Positions 20,987 through 29,475 are shown, numbered from the stretch's first letter. The stretch is 38,931 nucleotides of DNA from Pseudomonadota bacterium (GCA_021807675.1 JAKBCR010000014.1:1-38931), one strand, 5' to 3'. The notes: generated from the sequence alone by a model not told the origin. Numbers and translations are program-made.

Positions 20987-21559
20987 TCAATCGACCTCCG
21001 CCAGGTCGATGCCCTGGGACGAGAGGCGCTCCCGGCAGGCCTTCAGCGCCTTGGTCATGCGCTTGTCCACCCGCTTCTCCGAGATACCGAGTGCGGCGGC
21101 GATCTCTTTGCGGGGCTTGCCCTGGACATGTGCCATCACGAAAATCTTGCGAAGATTGGGGCGTAATTCTCTGATTACATTGGCCAGGTGTTGTCCGATC
21201 TCATCCGCCATCGCCTGCCGGTCCGGTCCGACACGATGGTCGGGCACTTCCTCCATTCCGACCGAGCCGGTGATCATGGCGTTCTCGAGACGCTGCCTGC
21301 GCAGCTGCATCAGCGCGAAATTCGTGGCCACCTTGAAGAGCATGGCCCGCGGGAACATCACCTGCTCCGGACGGTATATCCTGTGCACTCTCTCGAAGGT
21401 GTCCTGAGCCACCTCCCGGGCGAGCTCCGGCCGTCCCAGCATCTGGGTGAGATAGGCCAGCAGTTGTGCCTCGTGCGTTCGGCACAACCGCTCGATGAAC
21501 TCTTCCGGCCGCCCCGGTCGGGGGAAGCGTTTGACCTCACCCATGTCGCTCGTATCCAA
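20987..21559 (-). CDS. ECF RNA polymerase sigma factor, FecI-like
   Basis: Extracytoplasmic-function sigma factor of 190 aa. Region 2 spans about residues 20-90 (YLTQMLGRPELAREVAQDTF, RAMLFKVATNFALMQLRRQR) and region 4 about 130-185 with the helix-turn-helix KEIAAALGISEKRVDKRMTK. It is coupled to a FecR-like regulator. The start is uncertain: TTG 21559 has a good AGAGGG site upstream and is preferred; ATG 21544 is also in frame. It lies 221 bp downstream of the lasso cyclase gene on the same strand. Sigma/FecR/TonB sets are known neighbours of proteobacterial lasso clusters, which suggests it belongs to that locus. Confidence 0.92.
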   Translation of the reverse strand: MDTSDMGEVKRFPRPGRPEEFIERLCRTHEAQLLAYLTQMLGRPELAREVAQDTFERVHRIYRPEQVMFPRAMLFKVATNFALMQLRRQRLENAMITGSVGMEEVPDHRVGPDRQAMADEIGQHLANVIRELRPNLRKIFVMAHVQGKPRKEIAAALGISEKRVDKRMTKALKACRERLSSQGIDLAEVD

Positions 21560-21780
21560 TCCCTATCCCTCTACCCTGTGAAATGCGCCGGCGGGGCGAA
21601 TCCCCCCTCCCGGCGAAGCAGAAGCAGTCTCGGGCCACGGCGCTGGATTGAGGATCATATCCCACAACCGGACCGGAACGCCCGACACCTTGAGCTGAGC
21701 AGTGCGAAATGACAGCTCGCCGAAGCCCCCGCGTGCTGTTGGGCATCCAAACAGAAGACGACGGCGGACCGTACGAGGCC

Positions 21781-23610
21781 TCAGGCAGCCGCGCGGCGGA
21801 CGCTCCCTCCCCAGCGCCCCAGCCACGCCTCGACCCCGGCGTACTCGAGCAGCTCGCCAGAGCCGGTCGCGATACGCGTGGCTCTGCCGGAGAGCACCTC
21901 CTCCAGGCGCGGCCGGTCGATGACTCCTTCCCGTACCAGCGCTCCATCCAACAGCAGCTCCCGCAGGAAGCCGCGGTTGTGCTCGAGGGTGAGGCGCAGG
22001 TGCTCTTCGATCCCGCCTTTGTGACGGCGGTTGCGGATCTCGGGCGGCAGGTCCTCGTAGAACGCCCGCCGGGCGACGGCCCGGTCCCAGCCGCCGTGGG
22101 TCAGCACATAGATCGGGATGCGCAGGCAGAGCTCCATCAGCGGTTGCGAGAGAAGCGGGGTGATCCGCTCCGCCTCGCCCTCGTGCCCGAGCGGGTCGTA
22201 GAAATCGAAGGGCTGGGTCACCTGGTGCGCATGCCAGAGCTTGCCGCTCGGAGTGCCCCGCGGATGGCGCAGCAGCGGATGCAGGAATTGGGCGCTTCGC
22301 CTCGCCTGCGCGATCACCTCCGGCACCAGCAGCGGGCGCATTCGCCCGGCCTCCTGCCGAACGCTCCAACGGTGGTGCAAGAGGTAGCTCGAGGTCGCCT
22401 CGCGCAGCACGCGCCAGACCGAGATCTGATCCATCTGCGCGGCATCGAGCGCCACCCGCGTGAAGCCGGGCCGAGGCCCGCGGCGATGCAGGAAATCCCC
22501 TGCCGCCCATTCGGCGCGCTCCTGGTAGAAAAGCTGATCGCCCCCATGCCCGATGACGAGCGCCCCGGCGCCATGCTCTGCGGCGAGCCGCGCATCGAGC
22601 CGGCTGTGCTCGAGGAAGTAAGGATAGTTGGTCGGCTCGGGCGCCCGATCGATGGTGAGCAGCGGCTGCAGGCTAAAGGAGGAGTCGCGCGCGCGCTCGA
22701 TCAAGCCCAGGCCCGCCTTTGCGGCGGCGGCGCGTGCGAACGCGCGCTCATCGAGGTCGGCTCCCAGGGGATAGTAATGGAAGCAGGTCACCTGCGGCTG
22801 CGATGGAGCGTCCTTCAGGCACGCGAGCACGATCGAGGAGTCGAGGCCACCGGAGAGCGACAGCAACAGATGGTCGTAGCAGGACGCCCACGCGTGCACG
22901 ACATCGCGCACGCACTGGCGCATCGCCGTGGCCGCTTCGCGCGGATCCTCGATCGCCTCCGTGTCGGCGATGCGCAGGGGATCCCAGTAAAAGAAGCGCT
23001 GGGAGCCGCCCGCGCGCAGCTCCACACATTCTCCCGCGAGGACCTGCGTCACCTGACGCAACGCGGTCCCCGGGGAATGCTCCCGCAGGAAACAGACCGC
23101 CGCGATGAGGTAGGGCCAGTTGACCTCGAGGGGCGCATCGAGCAGATCGAGGACATCGTCGATGCGGGAGAAGTAGATATCGACGCCGCGGCAGCGCGTC
23201 ACATAGCAAGGCAGCGCGCCCGATGGGTCGCGCAAGAGCCAGGTCGTCCGGGCATCCGGATCGTGGAGGAATGCGACGTAGCGTCCCCAGAAGCTCGCGA
23301 TCAGATGGCGCCCGTTGCTCTCCAGCATCGCGCGGCTGTCGGCCGCCCCGAGGGTCCTCGGCGCCGCCGTCGAGACCCCCTCCCGCGAGCGCGCGAAGAG
23401 ATTCCCCAGTACGACGCCCTTGCCTCCGGCGAGCGCGTATCCGTCGCAAGCGTCGGTATCGGCTCTCGCGTAACGCACTTCCACACCGCTGCCGCGCAGC
23501 GCCACGCGCCAGTCCCGCCCGGCCGCGGATTGACGCTGCAGCAAGGTCCGCGCGGCCTCCCGGTCGCCCGTGTCCCGATCGTTCCAGACGAAAGCCACGT
23601 AACGGAACAT
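21781..23610 (-). CDS. Lasso peptide cyclase-like asparagine synthase homologue (McjC-type)
   Basis: In lasso peptide biosynthesis this family adenylates an Asp or Glu side chain and closes the macrolactam ring onto the core N-terminus. The 609-aa protein has an N-terminal glutaminase-like domain that lacks the catalytic Cys2 (it begins MFRYVAFVW), so ammonia release is not expected, and a C-terminal synthetase domain with the ATP pyrophosphatase loop LLSLSGGLDSSIVLACL and a downstream GHGGDQLFY block. Those traits fit lasso C proteins better than AsnB. It starts 6 bp after the B-type gene, so the pair is probably co-translated. No precursor gene was convincingly found, so substrate and product are unknown. 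Confidence 0.88.
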   Translation of the reverse strand: MFRYVAFVWNDRDTGDREAARTLLQRQSAAGRDWRVALRGSGVEVRYARADTDACDGYALAGGKGVVLGNLFARSREGVSTAAPRTLGAADSRAMLESNGRHLIASFWGRYVAFLHDPDARTTWLLRDPSGALPCYVTRCRGVDIYFSRIDDVLDLLDAPLEVNWPYLIAAVCFLREHSPGTALRQVTQVLAGECVELRAGGSQRFFYWDPLRIADTEAIEDPREAATAMRQCVRDVVHAWASCYDHLLLSLSGGLDSSIVLACLKDAPSQPQVTCFHYYPLGADLDERAFARAAAAKAGLGLIERARDSSFSLQPLLTIDRAPEPTNYPYFLEHSRLDARLAAEHGAGALVIGHGGDQLFYQERAEWAAGDFLHRRGPRPGFTRVALDAAQMDQISVWRVLREATSSYLLHHRWSVRQEAGRMRPLLVPEVIAQARRSAQFLHPLLRHPRGTPSGKLWHAHQVTQPFDFYDPLGHEGEAERITPLLSQPLMELCLRIPIYVLTHGGWDRAVARRAFYEDLPPEIRNRRHKGGIEEHLRLTLEHNRGFLRELLLDGALVREGVIDRPRLEEVLSGRATRIATGSGELLEYAGVEAWLGRWGGSVRRAAA

Positions 23611-23616
23611 GACGGC

Positions 23617-24333
23617 CTACACGATCAGGATGGGAGAGTACTGACGCACTCTGTCCGGCGCGTCGTTGAGGAGGACCTCGCCCTGCTGGACCCAACAGTG
23701 GGCATCGAACGGCTCGGTCTTGACGCCGAACACCCAATCCGGGTGAATGCCCTCGGCGCTCAGGAAATGCAGCAGCGTCAGGGAGTCGAGCAGGCAGGCC
23801 CCACGCAGGGTGTAGAAAAGTGGCCGCAGGCGCGTGAATGCGGTCACGAGCGAGCGCAGGCGCGCCGGATCGGCCTGCGGCGCGCCGCGCGAGCCACGAC
23901 GCGCCTTGCGGTCGCGCACGGCGTCGACGACGGACTGGATGGGCCGCAGCTTCAAGGAGAGCCGCGCCCGCAGGTAGCTCCTGCCGAACCGCGAAAGCAG
24001 CGCGGCGCGCACGCTCGGGCGTATGTCGAGATCGAACTCGACCAGGCTTCGCTGCGGGCGCACGCTTGCGACGGGAGCGGCGGGCTTGCCGATGCGCGGA
24101 TCGGTCACCAGCATGCCGTGAGCGAGCATCTGCAGGACCAGCGGGTCCGTGCCGGCATCCGCATCACGAGGGGAATCCGCCGCCTGCGCCCCAACGGGCC
24201 AACCGCTTACCCAGCGAGCCAGGCGATGCGCAGGCACGACGGCGAGGTACTTGTCGCGCTCGAGGTCCATCAGGACCACGTGTTGCCCGCTGACGCACGA
24301 GTACACGTGCGGCGCGAGAAGATACGGCTGCAT
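23617..24333 (-). CDS. Lasso peptide B protein: PqqD-like RRE domain fused to B2 transglutaminase-like protease
   Basis: Predicted to bind the precursor leader and cleave it. The 238-aa protein begins with a PqqD/RRE-like domain (residues ~1-85, YLLAPHVYSCVSGQHVVLMD) and ends with a B2 domain whose Cys180 (LRGACLLDSLTLLHFL), His212 (FDAHCWVQ) and Asp224 (LLNDAPDRV) fit the Cys-His-Asp triad. RRE-B2 fusion is usual in proteobacteria. ATG 24333 has AGGGG 5 bp upstream and begins where the domain begins; the frame stays open for another 79 codons upstream, but that stretch resembles no known domain. The gene stands next to a truncated pqiB remnant, as if the locus had been inserted there. Confidence 0.88.
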   Translation of the reverse strand: MQPYLLAPHVYSCVSGQHVVLMDLERDKYLAVVPAHRLARWVSGWPVGAQAADSPRDADAGTDPLVLQMLAHGMLVTDPRIGKPAAPVASVRPQRSLVEFDLDIRPSVRAALLSRFGRSYLRARLSLKLRPIQSVVDAVRDRKARRGSRGAPQADPARLRSLVTAFTRLRPLFYTLRGACLLDSLTLLHFLSAEGIHPDWVFGVKTEPFDAHCWVQQGEVLLNDAPDRVRQYSPILIV

Positions 24334-24414
24334 CCAGTCCCCTGGCCCTGAGACTCGCTTTTCGCGAGAACGACGCCCCCGGGAAACGCCTCTCCAAGGC
24401 ACCGAGTCACGCGC

Positions 24415-24444
24415 ATTGTCGAAGTCTCGTGCCCCAAAAGTCAA
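24415..24444 (-). promoter_or_regulatory. Possible promoter of the lasso B-C genes
   Basis: TTGACT (24444-24439) and GACAAT (24420-24415) on the minus strand, 18 bp apart, lie about 80 bp before the B gene. If used, the transcript starts near 24408 and leaves no room for an ordinary precursor gene upstream of B. The gap 24334-24710 holds no feature I can otherwise support. Confidence 0.5.
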
Positions 24445-24710
24445 TCCAGCCCCCGGCCTGGAGCGCCGGGCGAGGCACCGGCCGGCGGCTGAGGGCGACG
24501 GGGGTCTCATTGTCATCGCGCCTCGCTTTGCGGCATGCTCCGGCGCATGCCACAGGCCGCCGACGATCACGGCGCGGACATGCGGCGCTCTTGGATCATC
24601 CGAGCGGCGGCTCGGCAGTGCGCGGGGCGCCTGCGGGTATCCGTGTTGCTACTCGCAGAAGGTGTGTGGACCTATTCGGCTCTCATTCGCACAGCGGCAC
24701 CGCCACCCCG

Positions 24711-24833
24711 ACCGGGCTCACCAACACCGCGCCGGAGATCACCCAGGCCGCGCGCGCCGTGCGCTCTCTCGCCAACCACCTCGAGCGGCATCCGGCCGCC
24801 CCGATCCGGGGACGCGCAGGAGATCTCCGATGA
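24711..24833 (+). pseudogene. C-terminal remnant of a PqiB/MCE-family protein
   Basis: One frame ends with TQAARAVRSLANHLERHPAA, IRGRAGDLR and a stop. This matches my memory of the conserved end of PqiB/MlaD-type MCE proteins (ARSLR-LADYLERHPE-LIRGK). Its stop overlaps the pqiC start as ATGA, the arrangement expected of an intact pqiB-pqiC junction. Sequence upstream in this frame is unrelated and no MCE domain remains, so only about 40 codons of a gene normally several hundred codons long survive. The break point is near 24700, next to the lasso-type locus. Confidence 0.75.
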
Positions 24834-25420
24834 CACACCGGCTGACACCCGCGCTCCTCCTCCTGACACTGACCGCCTGCGCCTCGAGTCCCCCCACGCA
24901 TTTCTTCACGCTGGATCCGGTGCGCCCGGCCGCGCCCGCCGGTGCCACCGCCGGGCACGCGCCGATCAAGGTCGACGCGGTGCACATTCCGCCGGCGCTC
25001 GACCGCAGCTCGATCGTGCGCGGGGCGAACGGCAACCAGCTCGAGATCTCCTCCCAGGATCGTTGGGCCGGAGATCTCGGGGAGACGATCCGCGGGGTGT
25101 TGACTCAGGACCTCTCGAGCCGCCTGCCGGCGGGCGCGGTGATCGCCCCGGATGCGCCCCCTCCGGCCGACGCCCACGGCATCGTGGTCGACATCCTCAC
25201 TTTCCAGCCGCGAGGCGCGGGCGAAGTCGTGCTCGATGCCGACTGGACGCTGCTCGAAGGCGCACAATCGAGCCCCGTGCTGCGCCGCTCCGTGCACCTC
25301 ACGACCGCAGCCGCGCCCTCCGCGCAGGGCGAGGCCGCCGCCATGAGCACGCTCCTCGGCGAGCTTGCCGACGACATCGTGGCGCAGATCGGCGCCGCCG
25401 CGCGCACCCGCAGCCGCTGA
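24830..25420 (+). CDS. PqiC-like ABC-type transport auxiliary lipoprotein
   Basis: Outer-membrane lipoprotein that normally pairs with MCE proteins in lipid transport across the envelope. The 196-aa product has a lipoprotein signal (TPALLLLTLTACASS, lipobox LTAC) and the family blocks THFFTLDPV, VDAVHIPPALDRSSIV and RWAGDLGETIRGVLTQDL. Its partners are missing: only a fragment of the upstream pqiB remains, and no pqiA-like gene is present. It looks intact but is probably stranded without a function, and its promoter was probably lost with the upstream genes. Confidence 0.88.
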   Translation: MTHRLTPALLLLTLTACASSPPTHFFTLDPVRPAAPAGATAGHAPIKVDAVHIPPALDRSSIVRGANGNQLEISSQDRWAGDLGETIRGVLTQDLSSRLPAGAVIAPDAPPPADAHGIVVDILTFQPRGAGEVVLDADWTLLEGAQSSPVLRRSVHLTTAAAPSAQGEAAAMSTLLGELADDIVAQIGAAARTRSR

Positions 25421-25421
25421 G

Positions 25422-25514
25422 CGCAACGGTATCGCGCTCGGCGCCGCGGCGACGGCGGCCGCGCTCGGGGTGATGGGGGTAGCGAAGTTCACCGAGGGCG
25501 CGTGGCATCCGTAG
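25422..25514 (+). pseudogene. Fragment of an APC-family amino acid permease
   Basis: Immediately after the pqiC stop, one frame encodes NGIALGAAATAAALGVMGVA followed by KFTEGAWHP and a stop. The KFTEGAW motif after a hydrophobic helix is characteristic of an internal segment of bacterial APC-superfamily amino acid permeases, which are far longer. Both ends are missing, so this is a relic of a deletion or rearrangement. Confidence 0.65.
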
Positions 25515-25554
25515 CCGGTGCGATCCGCCGATGTCCGCGCTGCGGCGGGTGGGA

Positions 25555-27564
25555 TCAGTCTCGGGCGAGTCGGGCAATCCAGCGGTAGAGGAGCCAAACG
25601 ATGAGCGCGAACGCGATGCCGCCGAGCCACATGGAGGCGGTCGCGAAATGCTCGCCCACGAGCGCGATGGGCGCGGGATTGCCGGAGAAGGCGACCGCCG
25701 CGGCGAACACCACACCGAGCAGACTCTCGCCCACGATCAGGCCCGAGGCGAGGAGCACGCCGAGCTGTCGTAGCGTCTCGGGCCGCGGCCCGCGCGCGGC
25801 GTGGCGGTTGAACGCCCAGCCGACGATCGAGCCGACGACGATCATCAGTGTGCTCATGGTCGGCAGATAGATGCCGAGCCCCACGGCGAGGGGCGGCAGC
25901 CGCGCCCGCTTCACGGTGCGGCCCAGCAGCTCATCGACGCCGATGGTGGCCGCGCCGATGAGCCCGCCCACTGCGAGCGCGCTCCAGTCGATGTTGCGCT
26001 GGATGACCCCCTCGGCCAGGGCCGAGATGAGCCCTGCCTGCGGCGCGGGCAGCGCGCGGGCGGGATCGACGCCGGGCGCCCCGAGGAAGCCATACGCGTG
26101 ATTGACCAGATCGAGCACCGGCGGAATGACCAGCGCGCCGGCGATCACGCCGACGACGAGCGCCCATTGCTGCTTCGAGGGCGTGGCGTCCACGAGCTGA
26201 CCGGTCTTCAAGTCCTGCAGGTTGTTGTTGGCGATCGAGGCGACGGCGAACACCACCGCGGTGACGAAGAGCGCGAAGGCGACCAGCGCCTTGCCCGCCG
26301 CGGCCGGGAATTGCGACTTCACCTCGAAGACGAGGAGCAGCGCGCAGACGACCACCACCAGGATACCGATCCCCGAGAGGGGGCTGTTGGATGAGCCGAT
26401 GAGGCCGGCCATGTAGCCGCAGACCGCGGACACGAGGAAGCCCATGATGGCGACGAAGATGACGCCGCCCACCGCGAGCAGCCACACCTTGGCCGAGAGC
26501 CCGCTGATCAGGGCGAAGTGCCAGAAGAGCCACAGTACCGGTCCCAGGCACAGGAGCGACACCAGCGCCACCATGCCGATGGGGATATCGTGCTCTGTGC
26601 GCGGCATCGTATGCGCCTGACCCGCCTTGCGCACGCGCGAGGCGGCGATGGCGCCGGAGAGTCCGGCCAGTACGGGCCGCACCAGCGTGCAAAGTGTCCA
26701 GATCGCGGCGACGCCGATGGCACCTGCCCCGACATAACGGACATAGTGGCTCCAGGCGGCCTGCGCAACCTCAGCCGCGGCGCCGGCCGCCGGGTGGAGC
26801 GCCGTGAAATACGGAATTCCCCATCCCCAGGCGATCAGCGCTCCGACCAGCATGGCCAGACCCACCGAGAGCCCGACCAGGTGGCCGATGGCGAACAGGG
26901 CGAACGACAAGCTGAAATCGAAGCCGCTCACGCTGGCGCGGTTGGCCTCGTCGCCGCCGCCGAAGCGGAAGTAGCGTGCCACATCGCTCGCGAAGAGGTG
27001 CGTCTGCACGATGATGTAGAACGCCGCGGAGACGATCGAGCCCCACACCACCGCCTTCAGGCCCGCACCGCCCGCCTCGACCTTCTCGATATCCTCGTTG
27101 CGGGCACTGCCACTGCCGACCTTGAGCACTTCCGCGCAGGCGACACCTTCGGGATACGGCAGATCCGAATGCGTGACCAGAGCTCGCCGTAACGGGATGG
27201 TGTACATCACGCCGAGAATGCCGCCGGCCGCGCACACGGTGAATGACATCCAGAACGGAAAGCCGGTCCACCAGCCGACGATCACGAGGCCCGGCAGGAC
27301 GAAGATGATGCTGCTGAGCGTGCCCGCGGCCGAAGCGACCGTCTGCACGATGTTGTTTTCCTGGATGGTGGCCCCGCGCAGGCTGCGCAGGATCGCCATC
27401 GAGATGACGGCCGCGGGTATCGAGGTGGAGAAGGTGATGCCGGCCTTGAGGCCGAAGTAGACATTCGCGGCCGTGAAGATCACGGTGATGACCACCCCGA
27501 TGAGCAGGCCGCGCAAGGTGAATTCGCCGAGCGCGCCGGCACCGGCGGATGTTGGCTTCTTCAA
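25555..27564 (-). CDS. OPT family oligopeptide transporter
   Basis: Inner-membrane proton-coupled transporter; family members carry small peptides or metal chelates. The 669-aa protein is strongly hydrophobic, with about 14-16 membrane helices by eye, beginning FTLRGLLIGVVITVIFTAAN, and carries the OPT-type segments NVYFGLKAGITFSTSIPAAV and DLPYPEGVACAEVLK. The start is TTG 27564, with GGGAAG upstream. It is followed by the permease fragment on the opposite strand and preceded by the aldolase gene, 96 bp away. Substrate cannot be told from sequence. Confidence 0.93.
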   Translation of the reverse strand: MKKPTSAGAGALGEFTLRGLLIGVVITVIFTAANVYFGLKAGITFSTSIPAAVISMAILRSLRGATIQENNIVQTVASAAGTLSSIIFVLPGLVIVGWWTGFPFWMSFTVCAAGGILGVMYTIPLRRALVTHSDLPYPEGVACAEVLKVGSGSARNEDIEKVEAGGAGLKAVVWGSIVSAAFYIIVQTHLFASDVARYFRFGGGDEANRASVSGFDFSLSFALFAIGHLVGLSVGLAMLVGALIAWGWGIPYFTALHPAAGAAAEVAQAAWSHYVRYVGAGAIGVAAIWTLCTLVRPVLAGLSGAIAASRVRKAGQAHTMPRTEHDIPIGMVALVSLLCLGPVLWLFWHFALISGLSAKVWLLAVGGVIFVAIMGFLVSAVCGYMAGLIGSSNSPLSGIGILVVVVCALLLVFEVKSQFPAAAGKALVAFALFVTAVVFAVASIANNNLQDLKTGQLVDATPSKQQWALVVGVIAGALVIPPVLDLVNHAYGFLGAPGVDPARALPAPQAGLISALAEGVIQRNIDWSALAVGGLIGAATIGVDELLGRTVKRARLPPLAVGLGIYLPTMSTLMIVVGSIVGWAFNRHAARGPRPETLRQLGVLLASGLIVGESLLGVVFAAAVAFSGNPAPIALVGEHFATASMWLGGIAFALIVWLLYRWIARLARD

Positions 27565-27660
27565 GTCGTAGCGCTTCCCGTCGACCCCCGATCCGAGCGC
27601 ACCTTAACCCATCGCGCCGCCCCGGGGGAACAGGCCGGCTCCGGCCGCGCCGGACAGCCC

Positions 27661-28371
27661 TCAGGCCCCGCGGGACGGCAGATCCTCCCCGCCCGCGCGA
27701 AGCGCGGGATCGGTGAGGTCCTGGCGGCCATAGGTGCGAAACTTCTCGATGACGCTTCGCATCTGCCGCGGATCGAGCAGCTCCACGTTGCCCAGCGCGA
27801 GCGCCGTGCAGTACTGCGCGGCCAGGCCCTCCACCTCGCCTGCGAGCCTCAGCGCGGCGGGGAGGTCGGCGCCCACGGCGATGATGCCGTGATGGGCGAG
27901 GAGACATGCCGTGCGGCCCTCGAGGGCCGTGAGCGCGGCATCCGACAGCTCCTGCGTGCCGAAGGTGTGGTAGGGAGCGCAGCGGATGTCCGCTCCACCG
28001 GCCACCGCCACCATGTAATGGAACGCGGGGATTCCCCGGCCGGTGCAGGCCAGCGCCGTCGCATGTCGTGAATGCGCATGCACGATGGCGCCGACTTCGG
28101 CACGCGCGGCCATGATATCGCGGTGGAATCGCCATTCGCTCGACGGCCGGCGGCGGCCGAATGAGCGGCCGTCGAGCGTCACGAGCGGAACATCGTCCGG
28201 CTCGAGCGCCTCATACGCCATTCCAGTGGGACTCACGAAGAGACTCGAGGAGTCGCGGCGGACGCTGACATTGCCCGACGTGCCGTAAGTCAGACCGAGA
28301 CGCGTCAGCTCCCGGCAGCCCGCAATCACCCGGGCGCGAAGATCGGCGTCCGTCGGGACATCCCGGCTCAT
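27661..28371 (-). CDS. Class II aldolase/adducin family protein, probably a salvage-pathway aldolase
   Basis: Metal-dependent aldolase-type enzyme of 236 aa with the L-fuculose-1-phosphate aldolase pattern: LTYGTSGNVSVR phosphate-binding loop, SPTGM, catalytic Glu in PSSEWRFH, metal ligands in IVHAHSRHA and AHHGI. Its ATG overlaps the mtnA stop by 4 bp. Aldolases paired with MtnA act in the DHAP shunt, splitting 5-(methylthio)ribulose-1-phosphate or 5-deoxyribulose-1-phosphate into dihydroxyacetone phosphate and an aldehyde. MtnB dehydratase shares the fold, but mtnC, mtnD and mtnK are not seen, so the shunt is my preferred inference. Confidence 0.85.
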   Translation of the reverse strand: MSRDVPTDADLRARVIAGCRELTRLGLTYGTSGNVSVRRDSSSLFVSPTGMAYEALEPDDVPLVTLDGRSFGRRRPSSEWRFHRDIMAARAEVGAIVHAHSRHATALACTGRGIPAFHYMVAVAGGADIRCAPYHTFGTQELSDAALTALEGRTACLLAHHGIIAVGADLPAALRLAGEVEGLAAQYCTALALGNVELLDPRQMRSVIEKFRTYGRQDLTDPALRAGGEDLPSRGA

Positions 28372-29459
28372 GATGCGCGCCGTCGCTCGGGATAAAGGCT
28401 CGCGAGTCCCTCGCGGCTCGCGGCGCACACGCCGCGCTCCGTGATGATGCCGGTGACGAGGCGCGCGGGAGTCAAATCGAAAGCCAGGTTGAGAACCGCA
28501 CTGCCCTCCGGCACCACTCTGACGCTGCCGACGGTTCCGGCCGCCGTCCGGCCGACCACCTCGGCCACCTCCGCCGCCGGCCGCTCCTCGATCTCGACAT
28601 CCCGGCCGAGCTCGAGATTCCAGTCGATGGTGCTGACGGGCAGCGCCGCGTAGAAGGGCACCGTGTTGTCTCTCGCCGCCAGCGCTTTCAGGTAGGTGCC
28701 GACCTTGTTGCAGACATCCCCGCCGGCAGTGGTGCGATCGCTCCCGACGATCACCATGTCGACCTCGCCGCGCTGCATGAGAAGACCGCCGAGATTGTCG
28801 ACGATCACGGTGTGAGGCACGCCGTGCGCGCCGAGCTCGAAGGCGGTAAGCGCTGCGCCTTGATTCCGCGGGCGAGTCTCATCGACCCAAACGTGCACGG
28901 GCAGGCCCGCATCGTGCGCCATGTAGATCGGCGCGAGCGCGGTGCCCCAGTCGACGCAGGCCAGCCATCCCGCATTGCAATGTGTCAGGATGTTGATACG
29001 GCGTGTGGACGGTGTTGCGAGACCTCGAATGACCTCCAACCCGTGAAGGCCGATGGACCTGCACTGCTCGACGTCCGCCTCGCAGATGTCCCCCGCTTCC
29101 CGCAAGGCCGCCTCGAAGCGCTGCCGGGGGTCGAGAGGGGCGATCGCGCGGCGCACGCGCGTCACCGCCCACGCAAGATTGACGGCCGTAGGGCGCGTCG
29201 CCTGAAGGACCCTGGCCGCCTCCTCGATGCGCCGGTCCGAGGCATCCTCGCGCAGCGCGAGCGCGAGCCCGTAGGCGGCGGTGGCACCGATGAGTGGCGC
29301 ACCGCGCACCAGCATGGCCTTGATGGCATGTGCCGCATCCTCGAGCGTCGCGAGGTCGACCGTAACGAGCTCGAACGGCAGCCGCGACTGATCGATCACC
29401 CGCACGGCCCCGGACGCGAGTGGCCAAATGGTGCGGTAGTGAGCGCCTGCGACTTTCAT
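28368..29459 (-). CDS. mtnA: S-methyl-5-thioribose-1-phosphate isomerase MtnA
   Basis: Isomerises 5-methylthioribose-1-phosphate to the ribulose form in methylthioadenosine salvage; some homologues use 5-deoxyribose-1-phosphate. The 363-aa protein has the family blocks AIKAMLVRGAPLIGATAAYG, the catalytic Cys in ILTHCNAGWLACVDWGTALA, ETRPRNQGA, and the catalytic Asp in VIVGSDRTTAGGDVCNKVGT. ATG 29459 is chosen because AGAGGA lies 5 bp upstream and homologues begin close to it; an in-frame start at 29510 overlaps the upstream gene remnant. It is translationally coupled to the aldolase. Confidence 0.94.
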   Translation of the reverse strand: MKVAGAHYRTIWPLASGAVRVIDQSRLPFELVTVDLATLEDAAHAIKAMLVRGAPLIGATAAYGLALALREDASDRRIEEAARVLQATRPTAVNLAWAVTRVRRAIAPLDPRQRFEAALREAGDICEADVEQCRSIGLHGLEVIRGLATPSTRRINILTHCNAGWLACVDWGTALAPIYMAHDAGLPVHVWVDETRPRNQGAALTAFELGAHGVPHTVIVDNLGGLLMQRGEVDMVIVGSDRTTAGGDVCNKVGTYLKALAARDNTVPFYAALPVSTIDWNLELGRDVEIEERPAAEVAEVVGRTAAGTVGSVRVVPEGSAVLNLAFDLTPARLVTGIITERGVCAASREGLASLYPERRRAS

Positions 29460-29475
29460 GGGGGTCCTCTTGATA

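Noticed and set aside
21560-21780. Lasso precursor between the cyclase and sigma genes
   Set aside because: All three minus-strand frames were read; one gives an open stretch ending AGAFHRVEG and another MPNSTRGLRRAV, but neither has a ribosome-binding site, a leader Thr and a core with Asp/Glu at position 7, 8 or 9.
21709-24351. 880-codon plus-strand open frame opposite the lasso B and C genes
   Set aside because: The minus-strand genes have catalytic motifs and a good ribosome-binding site; the plus frame has no domain.
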